This document shows positions 8,166 through 17,319 of a DNA stretch of 64,000 nucleotides, one piece after another; positions within the stretch are counted from its first letter, which is position 1; the number at the start of each line of letters is the position of its first letter. The notes beneath the pieces are model-generated. The model was not told the origin of the DNA, searched no databases, and worked only from the letters and a program-made list of their open reading frames with translations. This stretch comes from VFKI01 sp964647825 (GTDB lineage Bacteria > Pseudomonadota > Gammaproteobacteria > DSM-16500). Made by a program: the position numbers and the translations under genes. Location of the stretch: contig CAZYJL010000007.1 of assembly GCA_964647825.1 (NCBI GenBank), positions 1-64,000 on the forward strand. The letters are read 5' to 3'.

Positions 8166-8197
8166 TGTTATAAAGTAACAATTGTTATATTATAACA
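8166..8197 (-). promoter_or_regulatory. Two tandem Zur-like operator boxes over a promoter
   Basis: Box 1, TGTTATATTATAACA at 8183-8197, is a perfect palindrome around one central base and fits the proteobacterial Zur box core (GTTATA-N-TATAAC). Box 2, TGTTATAAAGTAACA at 8166-8180, is an imperfect copy 17 bp away. On the minus strand a TATAAT -10 hexamer (8189-8194) sits inside box 1, about 60 bp before the start of the His-rich membrane protein, so bound repressor would block RNA polymerase. Confidence 0.75.
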
Positions 8198-8316
8198 TTT
8201 ATAGGTTATGATACAGCAAAACTTTCATGCATCTACTTTTAAACGTGAAATGACAGAAACACGAAAGCCATGTATAGTACCTAGCCATATTTTTGACACT
8301 TCTATGGCAATGTTTC

Positions 8317-9714
8317 ATGAAGCAAACACCAAGCGACTCATCGCAGTCATCGAATAATAAAAATCAACGTCTTGTTCGCTGCCTGAGTGCAACGGACCTT
8401 GTTTTATTGGGCATCGGCGCCATCATCGGTGCTGGATTGTTTGTTTTAACAGGTATTGCCGCAGCAAAAACGGCAGGCCCCGGCGTCATGCTGTCTTATA
8501 TTATTGCAGGCGTTGCATGTGGTTTTAGCGCATTAGCTTACGCTGAACTGGCGTCCAGTATTGGTGGATGTGGTAGCGCTTACGGCTATGCTTTTGCTGC
8601 TATGGGAAAATTTGTTGCTTTCTTAGTAGGATGGGACCTATTACTTGAATACGGCATGGATGTTTCAACTATCGCAATTGGTTGGTCGGGCTATATCGAT
8701 AGCATGTTACAAACAGCCGGCATCTCAATACCCACCATACTCACTCACGACCCTTTTCATCATGGTATCGTCAACTTGCCTGCCGTATTTATTATATTTT
8801 TAATTGCGGGTGTGTTAACCATGGGCACAAGTACTAGCGTAGGCTTCAATAAAATCATTGTCTGCGTCAAAATGCTCGTTATTGCCTTTTTCATCGTACT
8901 AGGTAGCTTCCATTTTAACCCGGCGAATTGGCATCCTTTATTACCCTTTGGTTTTTCTGGCGCCATGCAAGGCGCAGGTCTTGTTTTTTTTGCTTATATT
9001 GGATTTGATGCAGTGTCTACTGCTGCGGAAGAAAGCCGCCATCCCGCACGTGATTTGCCCATTGGGATTTTAGGTTCCGTACTGATTTCTACATTAGTCT
9101 ACGTGATTGTTGCAGGTGTATTAACTGGCATGACACATTACTCACAGCTTGATACACCCTCACCCGTTTCTTCTGCACTCGCTTTAAACGGATTACAATT
9201 TGCTGCTGGTGCAATTTCATTCGGCGCGATCGCAGGACTGACCACCGCCATTCTTGCCATGTACTTCGGTTTAACACGTATTTATCTTGCAATGGCACGT
9301 GACAATGTTTTACCACAAGCATTTTTAAAAATGCACCCACGCAGTCATTCACCCAATCAGTTAATTTGGATTATTGGTAGTTTTATGGCGATTATTGCAG
9401 GGTTTTTTCCCATTACAGCAATTGCAAATATTGTGAATATAGGCACTTTAGCTGCATTTATTATGGTTTCATTCTGTGTCATTTTATTACGTATCAAGCA
9501 ACCAGCAATTAAGAGAACGTTTAAAATGCCGGGCGGTATTAGCATTCCACTCATTGGTATTTTATTATGTGGTGGCTTGATGGCAACACTCCCTGCAAAA
9601 ACATGGTTGAGTTTTTTTATTTGGATGCTTGCAGGTTGTCTATTCTATTTTACACGTATTCGTCAGGTTGATGGTTTACCAGTCGGCAATAACGTTTCAT
9701 CAGAGGTATCGTAG
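8317..9714 (+). CDS. APC-superfamily amino acid permease
   Basis: Inner-membrane amino acid transporter of the cationic amino acid/YfnA-like group, with about 12 hydrophobic segments. The family signature GIGAIIGAGLFVLTGIAA in TM1 and the Glu-containing SALAYAELAS in TM3 are visible, as is VFFAYIGFDAVSTAAEE in TM6. Length is 465 residues from the ATG at 8317. A TTG 24 bp upstream in frame would add eight residues; neither has a good ribosome-binding site. Its last 52 bp overlap the end of the convergent GGDEF gene. Substrate cannot be fixed from sequence. Confidence 0.9.
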   Translation: MKQTPSDSSQSSNNKNQRLVRCLSATDLVLLGIGAIIGAGLFVLTGIAAAKTAGPGVMLSYIIAGVACGFSALAYAELASSIGGCGSAYGYAFAAMGKFVAFLVGWDLLLEYGMDVSTIAIGWSGYIDSMLQTAGISIPTILTHDPFHHGIVNLPAVFIIFLIAGVLTMGTSTSVGFNKIIVCVKMLVIAFFIVLGSFHFNPANWHPLLPFGFSGAMQGAGLVFFAYIGFDAVSTAAEESRHPARDLPIGILGSVLISTLVYVIVAGVLTGMTHYSQLDTPSPVSSALALNGLQFAAGAISFGAIAGLTTAILAMYFGLTRIYLAMARDNVLPQAFLKMHPRSHSPNQLIWIIGSFMAIIAGFFPITAIANIVNIGTLAAFIMVSFCVILLRIKQPAIKRTFKMPGGISIPLIGILLCGGLMATLPAKTWLSFFIWMLAGCLFYFTRIRQVDGLPVGNNVSSEVS

Positions 9715-11390
9715 TAACACCACGTTTGTAACTTTGATCGTTTTGCGAAATACATCGCAAGATCCGCATTTCTTTCTAACTCTTCAACTGTTTCACCATG
9801 ATCAGGACAAATGCTAATCCCTATGCTAAAAGAGGGGATAATTTCAACACTTTCATTAATCACAAACGGTCGACTAACCGCACTCACAATTTTTTTAGCA
9901 ATTAAATCAATCACGACTTTATCTTTGATATTTCCTAAAAATACAATAAATTCATCCCCTGAAAAACGTGCCACTACATCAGAATCTTTGATAACTGTTT
10001 TTAATTGCTTTGCGACATGTTTTAAAAAATTATCCCCTACATCATGACCATAATTATCATTAATTTGTTTAAAATTATTCGCATCCATAAAAATCACAGC
10101 AAAGCCCGTGCCTGATTTTTTAGATTTATCTATTGCCTTTGTTAATAATTCATTAAAAAATATTCGATTAGGCAAACCAGTAAGTGCATCATAGAATGCC
10201 ATTTGATGTAGACGTTGCTCATCTTTTCTTAATTCTGCTTCGATACTTTTTTGATGATTGATTTCATTAAATAAATTACGATTTAATTGTGACAATCTTT
10301 CTAATTTCCCAGTACGCTGCGAAATACGCAAGAATAATTGTTCTTGTGTTAACTCAATAATTTCAAGAAGCGAATTTAATGCGCGCACCATTTGTGTCAC
10401 TTCATCTTGACCCGAAACCGTAATTCGCCCGGAAAAACGGCTTTGTGCAGTTAAATTAACAACCTGCTTACTGACACTAATCAAACGATCTAAAACAAAA
10501 AATTTCAACAAAAACCATAATAAAGCCAGCATGATAATACCAAACATGACTAATGTTATTAAATAATAGTCAAGGGTATGGATACCTTCATTATATAAAA
10601 CCCTGCTGACTGTAATGCGATACATGCCAATTGGTTTTTGATTAATATCTCTCAATAAAGCAAAACCATAAATGGTATTTTTATTATTTGGAATAACCGC
10701 AGACTCTTCAGTTGCCAATATTTTTTTTGCTGATAACGCATTGACATCTTTTGTTTGTAATGGAAAATTGTAAAAAGTAATTGGTATTCTGATAATGCGA
10801 GAAATCATTTCAATTTGATTTTGTCCAAAAAAATAACCCATTAAGACAATACCGCGCATAGGCCCCTTACCATCACTTTTTAAAATGGCAGATGCACTAA
10901 ACACTAAATACCCTTGCGGGGTTAAAATAATACCAGTCTTTAATGGTTGCCTTTCTGTGATGCCACGTAACACACCTTGCTCATGAATCGTCAGTAATAA
11001 AGAAGGTGGCAACGGAATAAATTTATTATCATTAAGATTATAATTTCTACCATCAAATAAATTGTAATTTGTATCAAAAAAAAGAACTAAATTAATTTTT
11101 GCATTGTTTAACGTATTGATAGTGAGATTTGCCTGAGAAAATTTACTGTTTTTTTGATCCATATAATCATATAGATCATTCCATTGCCCCCAGTCATTCG
11201 ATAATAAACCTAAGCTGCGCCGCGCTGCGTTAAATGCTTGTGAGGTACGTAAAAGTTCGGAAATTACTTGATGACGTTCCACATTTTCAAATCGAGATTT
11301 CAAGAAAGCATGAGAAGTAAGATAAGTCACTAAAGAAACTAGCACCCAGAAACTAGCTAAAATAACAAGCACTCTTGTCTGTAATTTCAT
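9663..11390 (-). CDS. Membrane diguanylate cyclase, CHASE4-HAMP-GGDEF
   Basis: 575 residues. TM1 at about 7-27, an extracytoplasmic CHASE4-like sensor at about 30-265 (NDWGQWNDLYDYM is typical), TM2 at about 275-297, a HAMP linker to about 345, a short coiled coil and a GGDEF domain from about 395. The active-site loop reads RFSGDEF (SGDEF at 477-481); SGDEF occurs in active cyclases. The RxxD inhibitory site before it reads KDSD, so product inhibition is probably lost. The usual AxYxAKxxGRN end is altered to AMYFAKRSKLQ. It probably makes c-di-GMP in response to a periplasmic signal. It could act on the MshE-like ATPase in this window; that link is inference. Confidence 0.87.
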   Translation of the reverse strand: MKLQTRVLVILASFWVLVSLVTYLTSHAFLKSRFENVERHQVISELLRTSQAFNAARRSLGLLSNDWGQWNDLYDYMDQKNSKFSQANLTINTLNNAKINLVLFFDTNYNLFDGRNYNLNDNKFIPLPPSLLLTIHEQGVLRGITERQPLKTGIILTPQGYLVFSASAILKSDGKGPMRGIVLMGYFFGQNQIEMISRIIRIPITFYNFPLQTKDVNALSAKKILATEESAVIPNNKNTIYGFALLRDINQKPIGMYRITVSRVLYNEGIHTLDYYLITLVMFGIIMLALLWFLLKFFVLDRLISVSKQVVNLTAQSRFSGRITVSGQDEVTQMVRALNSLLEIIELTQEQLFLRISQRTGKLERLSQLNRNLFNEINHQKSIEAELRKDEQRLHQMAFYDALTGLPNRIFFNELLTKAIDKSKKSGTGFAVIFMDANNFKQINDNYGHDVGDNFLKHVAKQLKTVIKDSDVVARFSGDEFIVFLGNIKDKVVIDLIAKKIVSAVSRPFVINESVEIIPSFSIGISICPDHGETVEELERNADLAMYFAKRSKLQTWCYYDTSDETLLPTGKPST

Positions 11391-11505
11391 AGAAGTACTC
11401 TGATAATTCCCTTATCTATGTTGCCAGTGTAACGCAAAATTTCCACGAAAACATCTAGGCAAGATAATAGAGCACATCAGTGTTCATTAAAAAAACAAGA
11501 CAATA

Positions 11506-11853
11506 TCAAACCGAATGAGTATATTTTTCCAAAAGATCCCAAACATTAACAGCCTTCGCTAATAAAATTAATCGATCCGGAATAGCAACAAACATGAGTG
11601 ATTTATCATGTGTTCTGGCATATCGAATCCATTCAATCAGCAAAGCAAGTAATACACTGCTTGTCGTTTGTATACCTGAAAATTCAACGATAATCGTTTT
11701 GTGTGATTGAAATAAAAGAAGACTTTGCTTTAATAATTGCGGCACAATTGCATGATCAGGATCGCCAGTAATAGAAAAACGGCCATCCTGATTTTCCCGT
11801 AAAATCGCTTTTATTTTATGTTGCTTCATAGACAATGTCTTGTCACTAGCCAT
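11506..11853 (-). CDS. mlaB: MlaB, STAS-domain subunit of the Mla phospholipid transporter
   Basis: 115 residues with a STAS domain: FSITGDPDHAIVPQLL, IIVEFSGIQTTSSVLLALLIEWIR, then LMFVAIPDRLILLAKAVNVWDLLE. The conserved Ser/Thr position of STAS proteins lies in QTTSS. In the Mla complex this cytoplasmic subunit supports the ATPase MlaF. It is the last gene of mlaFEDCB and overlaps mlaC by 8 bp. Confidence 0.87.
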   Translation of the reverse strand: MASDKTLSMKQHKIKAILRENQDGRFSITGDPDHAIVPQLLKQSLLLFQSHKTIIVEFSGIQTTSSVLLALLIEWIRYARTHDKSLMFVAIPDRLILLAKAVNVWDLLEKYTHSV

Positions 11854-12469
11854 TATTGGTCACATTATGCTGTTTTAATACTTGTATTAAACTCGCCATA
11901 TTGCCGCGATTTAATTGATCCGCGAACTGTGAGCGAAAACTTTCAAGCATACTGACACCCTCAACAGAAAGATCATACAGTTTCCAATCACCACCACGTG
12001 CAATTAAACGATAAGAGACAGAAATCGTTGGCCCACCATCCGGACGAATAATCTGACTATCGACACGGACAGTTTTTTTCCCTGCATAACCACCTCGCAC
12101 AGGAAAAAACTTTACTTGTTGATCTGTGTATTGTGCCAGCGCAGAGGCATAGGTACGAATCAGTGTTGTTGTGAATTCTGCTTGAAACTGGCGACGCTGT
12201 GCAGGTGTTGCGCTATTCCATGTGGCCGGTGGCAACACGCGTTTCGACATTTCAGCAAGATCTGCATGCGGCACAATGATTTTACCTGCAATAGAATAAA
12301 CCACGCCAGGGCGGGTTTTGAGTGTTGCGCTATTTGCTTTTAAATTAGCAATCATTCTATTCGCAACGGACTGTAACATACTGACAGGATCTGCCGCGTA
12401 CGCCACGGTCATCCCAGTTATCAGCACGCAGGAAAATAAAAAACTAATGAACTTACGAATGAATTTCAT
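11846..12469 (-). CDS. mlaC: MlaC, periplasmic phospholipid-binding protein
   Basis: 207 residues with an N-terminal signal peptide ending near AYA (residue 25). It matches the MlaC/Ttg2D family (SMLQSVANRMIANL, LPPATWNSATPAQRRQFQAE, SYRLIARGGDWKLYDLSVEG, SLIQVLKQHN). It shuttles phospholipid between the outer-membrane MlaA partner and inner-membrane MlaFEDB. mlaA is not in the window. Its start abuts the mlaD stop. Confidence 0.93.
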   Translation of the reverse strand: MKFIRKFISFLFSCVLITGMTVAYAADPVSMLQSVANRMIANLKANSATLKTRPGVVYSIAGKIIVPHADLAEMSKRVLPPATWNSATPAQRRQFQAEFTTTLIRTYASALAQYTDQQVKFFPVRGGYAGKKTVRVDSQIIRPDGGPTISVSYRLIARGGDWKLYDLSVEGVSMLESFRSQFADQLNRGNMASLIQVLKQHNVTNNG

Positions 12470-13002
12470 TAGGAGCTCCTTTTTTTGGCTGGATGGGACG
12501 AAGAAGAAGTCGAATCAGGCTGTGGTGGCGCTGAAGAAGTATTTGATTTCCCAGCATTAAATAAAAACTGCCCAATCAGTTTTTCAAGAATCATCGCAGA
12601 ATGCGTTTCTGCTATTTCACTGCCTGCTTTTAAAAAACTTTCGCTATACATAGGTGAAATAGCGACATAGTTATCACCCAATAAACCCGCTGTTAAAATA
12701 GCAGCAGACGAATCATCTGGAATACGATTAAAAGTATTATGAATACGCAATGTCACAATCGCTTGAAATGTGACAGGATCCAATCGAATCGCACTCACTT
12801 CTCCAATATTCACACCATCAATTTTGACGGCAGAACGCACTTTTAATTGACCAATATCTTCAAAAGCAGCTTTCACTTCATAACCTTCTGGCTGAAAAAA
12901 ACTTGTCAATCCACTTACGCGAAAAGCCAGCACTAAAAGCGCAGCCATTGCGATCAGTAAAAACACCCCCGTCCATGTCTCAATCATCCGCCGGGATAAC
13001 AT
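12469..13002 (-). CDS. mlaD: MlaD, MCE-domain substrate-binding subunit
   Basis: 177 residues: a single N-terminal membrane anchor (VFLLIAMAALLVLAFRVSG) followed by an MCE domain (about 38-118; YEVKAAFEDIGQLKVRSAVK, then DGVNIGEVSAIRLDP and LLGDNYVAISP). The hexameric MCE ring forms the periplasmic lipid channel of the Mla transporter. The C-terminus is a low-complexity Ser/Pro tail ending in KKRSS. It abuts mlaE with no intergenic space. Confidence 0.95.
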   Translation of the reverse strand: MLSRRMIETWTGVFLLIAMAALLVLAFRVSGLTSFFQPEGYEVKAAFEDIGQLKVRSAVKIDGVNIGEVSAIRLDPVTFQAIVTLRIHNTFNRIPDDSSAAILTAGLLGDNYVAISPMYSESFLKAGSEIAETHSAMILEKLIGQFLFNAGKSNTSSAPPQPDSTSSSSHPAKKRSS

Positions 13003-13785
13003 TTACCAACCCCCTATCATCATTGCAGTTAATACAAAATCCAAACCCAATACAGCGAGCGACCCATAGACGACAGTCCGCGTCGTCGCATCAGCAATAC
13101 CTGAGGATGTCGGCACGGCAAAATACCCTTGATAGACAGCGATCAACGTTACACCAAAACCAAACACAATGCTTTTAATAATGCCATTAATGACATCAAC
13201 ATGAAAATCTACTGAGGCCTGCATATTCGACCAAAATGTACCGGGATCAAATCCCAGCCATTGCACACCGATCAACCACGCGCCATAAATAGCAGTCACG
13301 TTAAAAATCAACGTTAAAAGCGGTAATGAAATAAAACCACCCCAAAACCGAGGTGCGATAATTCGGCAAACAGGATCAACCGCCATCATTTCCATACTGG
13401 CAAGCTGCGCAGTCGCTTTCATCAAGCCAATTTCTGCAGTCAAGGCAGAACCTGCCCTGCCCGCAAACAAAATCGCTGTCACAACAGGGCCAAGCTCTCT
13501 AAGGACGCTCAATGCAACTAATGGACCAAGTTCCATAGAAGCACCAAATCGGGCCAATGTATGATGACCTTGTAGTGCTAATACCATCCCGATGAATAAT
13601 CCAGAAACGATAATAATACTTAGCGATAAAACGCCTTCCGCGTAAACTTGCTGCACAACGGGGAAAAAATGTTTACGAAAATCAGGCAACCTAAAAAGAA
13701 TACGTGATAACAACAAACCTGCTTTACCAATATGCTCAACAAACCTCAGACCACGTTGGCCAAGCAATGTCACATGATTCAGCAT
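13003..13785 (-). CDS. mlaE: MlaE, permease subunit
   Basis: 260 residues with five to six membrane segments of the MlaE/permease family. Diagnostic stretches are GMVLALQGHHTLARFGA, LSVLRELGPVVTAILFAGRAG, SALTAEIGLMKATAQL and DPVCRIIAPRFWGG. It couples MlaF ATP hydrolysis to phospholipid movement. It overlaps mlaF by 7 bp. Confidence 0.95.
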   Translation of the reverse strand: MLNHVTLLGQRGLRFVEHIGKAGLLLSRILFRLPDFRKHFFPVVQQVYAEGVLSLSIIIVSGLFIGMVLALQGHHTLARFGASMELGPLVALSVLRELGPVVTAILFAGRAGSALTAEIGLMKATAQLASMEMMAVDPVCRIIAPRFWGGFISLPLLTLIFNVTAIYGAWLIGVQWLGFDPGTFWSNMQASVDFHVDVINGIIKSIVFGFGVTLIAVYQGYFAVPTSSGIADATTRTVVYGSLAVLGLDFVLTAMMIGGW

Positions 13786-14651
13786 GCGACTCTCCCCTTG
13801 TTCGCAATTGGGCCAAGCAAATCTGTTTCTATCCTTGGCGCTGGGTAATGGAAAGGCACCGGACCGTCAGCCTCGCCATGCAAAAACTGTCGTAACTCCC
13901 CCGATCCTTCATGCATCATTTTATCAGGTGTTCCTTCTCCAATAACCTGTCCGCCCGATATCACATAAATATAATCAGCAATTGCGAGCGTTTCTTGCAC
14001 ATCATGGGAAACAATGACCGTCGTAAGCCCTAAGGTATCATTGAGTGTTCTCACGAGACGGGCGATCACACCCATTGAAATAGGGTCTTGACCAGCAAAA
14101 GGTTCATCATAAAGAATTAATTCTGGATCGAGAGCAACAGCACGTGCAAGCGCAACCCGCCTTGCCATCCCACCAGATAATTCAAATGGCATGAGATCAC
14201 GTGTACCACGCAACCCCACCATTTCAAGTTTTAATAAGACAATATCACGAATAATGGACTCAGAAAGACGCGTATGCTCACGCAACGGAAAAGCAACATT
14301 TTCAAAAACACTTAAATGAGTAAATAAACCACCTGCTTGAAAAAGCATGCCCATTTTACGTCGTAATTGATAGAGCTCATTTCGAGCAAGCTGGCTAATT
14401 TCTTGATTAAAAACAGTCACTTGACCACTTTCTGGTGCTAACTGACCGCTAATAAGATTGAGAAGCGTGGTCTTGCCAGTACCGCTTGGCCCCATAACAG
14501 CAACGACTTTCCCCTGAGGAATGACAAGATTCAAGCCGTCAAATATCATACGGCTGTTACGAGAAAAGTGTAGATCTTTAATGCTAACCAGATTCTTCAC
14601 CCGAGGGTTTCCACTATTTAAAACGAGTTTTAGAAGTCTACAAAGTATCAT
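13779..14651 (-). CDS. mlaF: MlaF, ATP-binding subunit
   Basis: ABC ATPase of the Mla phospholipid transport complex, up to 290 residues. Walker A is GPSGTGKTT, the ABC signature LSGGMARRVALARA, Walker B ELILYDEPFAGQDP, followed by VSHDV. Family members usually begin close to the first beta strand, so an internal start near VKNLVSIKDLHF is possible and would remove about 17 residues. First gene of mlaFEDCB. It is divergent from kdsD across only 79 bp, which must hold both promoters. Confidence 0.94.
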   Translation of the reverse strand: MILCRLLKLVLNSGNPRVKNLVSIKDLHFSRNSRMIFDGLNLVIPQGKVVAVMGPSGTGKTTLLNLISGQLAPESGQVTVFNQEISQLARNELYQLRRKMGMLFQAGGLFTHLSVFENVAFPLREHTRLSESIIRDIVLLKLEMVGLRGTRDLMPFELSGGMARRVALARAVALDPELILYDEPFAGQDPISMGVIARLVRTLNDTLGLTTVIVSHDVQETLAIADYIYVISGGQVIGEGTPDKMMHEGSGELRQFLHGEADGPVPFHYPAPRIETDLLGPIANKGRVAC

Positions 14652-14730
14652 ATCTAGAGCGTTCAGGGTAGAATAGTACAGTTTTAAACCCTCACATTTT
14701 TATGAGGCACTTTCGGAGACTCTAGTTTAA

Positions 14731-15711
14731 ATGTCTGAAAATGATGAAAAAATTTATGAACTTGGCCGCGCTGTCATCGAAAGCGAGGCAAAGGCAATCT
14801 CTCAGCTGATTAACCGTATCGATGCAGATTTTGTGAAAGCGTGCCAATACTTGCTGGATTGTGAAGGCCGCATCATTGTAATGGGAATAGGTAAATCAGG
14901 CCATATTGGCAGAAAAATTGCTGCCACTTTTGCGAGCACAGGCAGTCCTGCCTTCTTTATTCACCCTGCAGAAGCGAAACACGGTGACTTAGGCATGATC
15001 ACTAAGGGTGACGTCATCCTAGTGCTCTCCAACTCTGGCGAAACGGGTGAACTATTAGATGTCTTGCCGTTTATTAAACGTTTAGGTTTGCCATTGATTA
15101 CGCTAACAGGTAATAAATACTCTACCTTGGCTAGAGCAGCAACTGTACACATCGATGCAAGCGTCGAAAAAGAAGCCTGTCCATTAGGCTTAGCGCCTAC
15201 ATCCAGTACAACAGCCGCTTTAGTGATGGGGGATGCTTTAGCTGTTTCCCTACTAAAAAAACGTGGTTTTACAGCAGAAGACTTTGCACGCTCACATCCA
15301 GGCGGCGCACTTGGACGACGTTTGTTATTACGTGTTGATGACCTCATGCATAAAGAAGAAGCTATGCCAAAGGTTGAAAAAAACACTTTGCTAAAAGCTG
15401 CACTTTTTGAAATGACACAAAAAAAATTAGGTATGACGACTATCGTCAATGAACAAGGTATTCTGCATGGCATTTTTACTGACGGCGATGTACGTAGAGC
15501 GCTAGACAAACAAGTCAACGTCAACAAAACTGAAATACACGAGGTAATGACGCATAATCCTAAAGTCATTTCACCAGAAACGTTAGCAGACGATGCATTG
15601 CGCATTATGGAAACTTTTCGGATTACCTCACTGGTTGTGACAGATATCGAGCAAAAACCTATAGGCGTCATTCATATGCATGATATTTTACGTGGCGCAG
15701 GTATTATGTAA
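14731..15711 (+). CDS. kdsD: Arabinose-5-phosphate isomerase
   Basis: Converts ribulose 5-phosphate to arabinose 5-phosphate, the first step of Kdo synthesis for LPS. The 326 residues comprise a SIS domain (about 35-180; GIGKSGHIGRKIAATFAS, SNSGETGE) and two CBS domains (about 205-326). Length and order equal those of the characterised enzyme. It overlaps the kdsC start (ATGA-type junction) and begins the kdsD-kdsC-lptC-lptA-lptB operon. Confidence 0.96.
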   Translation: MSENDEKIYELGRAVIESEAKAISQLINRIDADFVKACQYLLDCEGRIIVMGIGKSGHIGRKIAATFASTGSPAFFIHPAEAKHGDLGMITKGDVILVLSNSGETGELLDVLPFIKRLGLPLITLTGNKYSTLARAATVHIDASVEKEACPLGLAPTSSTTAALVMGDALAVSLLKKRGFTAEDFARSHPGGALGRRLLLRVDDLMHKEEAMPKVEKNTLLKAALFEMTQKKLGMTTIVNEQGILHGIFTDGDVRRALDKQVNVNKTEIHEVMTHNPKVISPETLADDALRIMETFRITSLVVTDIEQKPIGVIHMHDILRGAGIM

Positions 15712-16235
15712 TGAACACAATAAAAAAAGCAAAAGCCATTCGTCTTGCTATTTTTGATGTCGATGGCATTCTGACTTCCGGTAAACTTACTTACGGGATC
15801 AATGAAACTGTCTTGCTTGATTTCCATGTGCGTGATGGACTTGGCATGCAACTTTTACAAAAATCGGGTGTGCAAATCGCTATTATCACATCCCGTCTCT
15901 CTAATGCAGTAAAACAACGGATGAGTAATTTAGGTATTCAACATGTTTTTCAGGGCCAACGTGAAAAAAAAACGGCATTTAAATTATTACAACAAGAGTT
16001 AAAATTAGAAGAGCAGCAAATTGCTTGTATGGGAGACGATCTGCCTGATTTACCTATTCTAAAATTAGCAGGCTTCGCTGCAACCGTGCCGGATGCACCA
16101 AAAATAATTCAAGAACACGTTGACTGGATTGCTAGCGTACCTGGCGGCATGGGCGCAGTACGAGAATTTTGCGAATTTATTATGCAAGCTCAAGAAACAT
16201 TTTCTGTTGTGACTGAAAATTTTTTACGGGATTAG
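15711..16235 (+). CDS. kdsC: Kdo-8-phosphate phosphatase
   Basis: HAD-family phosphatase of 174 residues releasing Kdo from Kdo-8-phosphate. HAD motif I is FDVDGILT, motif II IITSRLS, motif III includes the lysine in REKKTAF, and motif IV is CMGDDLPDLP. There is no cap domain, as usual for the tetrameric KdsC. It overlaps kdsD by one base and precedes lptC by 3 bp. Confidence 0.95.
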   Translation: MNTIKKAKAIRLAIFDVDGILTSGKLTYGINETVLLDFHVRDGLGMQLLQKSGVQIAIITSRLSNAVKQRMSNLGIQHVFQGQREKKTAFKLLQQELKLEEQQIACMGDDLPDLPILKLAGFAATVPDAPKIIQEHVDWIASVPGGMGAVREFCEFIMQAQETFSVVTENFLRD

Positions 16236-16238
16236 ATA

Positions 16239-16811
16239 ATGTATTCATCTTCGGTAAAAAAAATGTTGTTGAGTTGCTTGCTATGTGCCGCGATTGGTTT
16301 CAGCAGCTGGTCTTTACTATTGTCCCACCAAAAACATGAGAAGAGTGACCTACTCACAAATGAACCTGATGCATTTATGGAGCATGCAGTTGCTATTATT
16401 TTAAATAAAACTGGCACACCCAGTTTGAAAATTTCTTCCCCTAAAATGATTCACTATAAAAAAAATGATACGACGCATATTGTAAACCCGGAAGTCATTG
16501 TTTACCGTAATTCACCAGAACCTTGGCATGTCAATGCAAACTATGCAACCGCTACGCAAGGAACAGAAAAAATTGTTTTTTCAGAACATGTTATTATTTA
16601 TCATGCAGCGGATGCTGCAGCATCACAAACAACATTAAATACTGATTCTTTAACTATTTTACCAAATTTACAACAAGCAAAAACAGCCGATCCTGTGACA
16701 ATTCTTCAACCCAGTGCAAAAGTTTATGGCACTGGCATGCTTGCTGATCTCAAATTAGGAACCATTCAATTGCTTTCGCAAACAAGGAGTGAATATGTTT
16801 CAGGCTCCTAA
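16239..16811 (+). CDS. lptC: LptC, inner-membrane LPS export protein
   Basis: 190 residues with one N-terminal membrane anchor (LLSCLLCAAIGFSSWSLLL) and a periplasmic beta-jellyroll domain (LKISSPKMIHYKKND..., WHVNANYATATQGTEKIVF). It accepts LPS from LptBFG and passes it to LptA. Sequence is only moderately conserved, but length, topology and place between kdsC and lptA are decisive. Confidence 0.9.
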   Translation: MYSSSVKKMLLSCLLCAAIGFSSWSLLLSHQKHEKSDLLTNEPDAFMEHAVAIILNKTGTPSLKISSPKMIHYKKNDTTHIVNPEVIVYRNSPEPWHVNANYATATQGTEKIVFSEHVIIYHAADAAASQTTLNTDSLTILPNLQQAKTADPVTILQPSAKVYGTGMLADLKLGTIQLLSQTRSEYVSGS

Positions 16812-17319
16812 CATAAAAGTCAGTGCCGTTATTTTATTTTTCATGACCACGTTTTTATCAATTACACTTTTTGCTTTACCTGATGATGACAAGAAACCAT
16901 TGCATATTGTCTCTGACACCTCTTCTTTTAATTATAAAACTGGTGATAGCCTTTACACAGGCAATGTCAAAGCCACACAAGGCACAGCTGTTTTGACAGC
17001 GGATCGCTTAGAAACACATAATAATGCACAACACAAAATTCGTGAGGTCATCGCGACCGGTACTCAGACGCAACCTGCAAAATATGAAACGCTTTTAAAA
17101 TTAGGGGCGCCACCCTTACATGCAAAAGCTTCTATTATCTTTTTTTATCCTCTGACTTCTTTAGTTATTTTAAAAGGGAACGCTAAAGTCACTTATGGAA
17201 AAAATGTTTTTACCGGCCCACTTCTCACTTATAATATGAAAGAGCAAGTTGCCATTGCTCCTCCTTCCCCAAAGGGCCGCGCAACAGTTGTGATTAAACC
17301 AGATGAGATTGCGCAGTGA
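16795..17319 (+). CDS. lptA: LptA, periplasmic LPS bridge protein
   Basis: 174 residues from the ATG at 16795. AAGGAG at 16784-16789 favours this ATG; the GTG at 16789 overlaps the Shine-Dalgarno and would be too close. A signal peptide ends near FALP, followed by an OstA-like domain (KPLHIVSDTSSFNYKTGDSL, YTGNVKATQGTAVLTADRLE, LVILKGNAKVTYGKNVFTG). It polymerises into the bridge carrying LPS to LptDE. It overlaps lptC by 17 bp and lptB by 4 bp. Confidence 0.92.
   Translation: MFQAPNIKVSAVILFFMTTFLSITLFALPDDDKKPLHIVSDTSSFNYKTGDSLYTGNVKATQGTAVLTADRLETHNNAQHKIREVIATGTQTQPAKYETLLKLGAPPLHAKASIIFFYPLTSLVILKGNAKVTYGKNVFTGPLLTYNMKEQVAIAPPSPKGRATVVIKPDEIAQ

Noticed and set aside
8166..8292. Zur control of the amino-acid permease at 8317
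   Set aside because: The boxes lie about 120-150 bp upstream of the permease, the -10 hexamer inside the box points the other way, and no plus-strand promoter overlaps them.
9663..11390. SGDEF as a sign of an inactive cyclase
   Set aside because: SGDEF occurs in active diguanylate cyclases, so the substitution alone does not show loss of activity.
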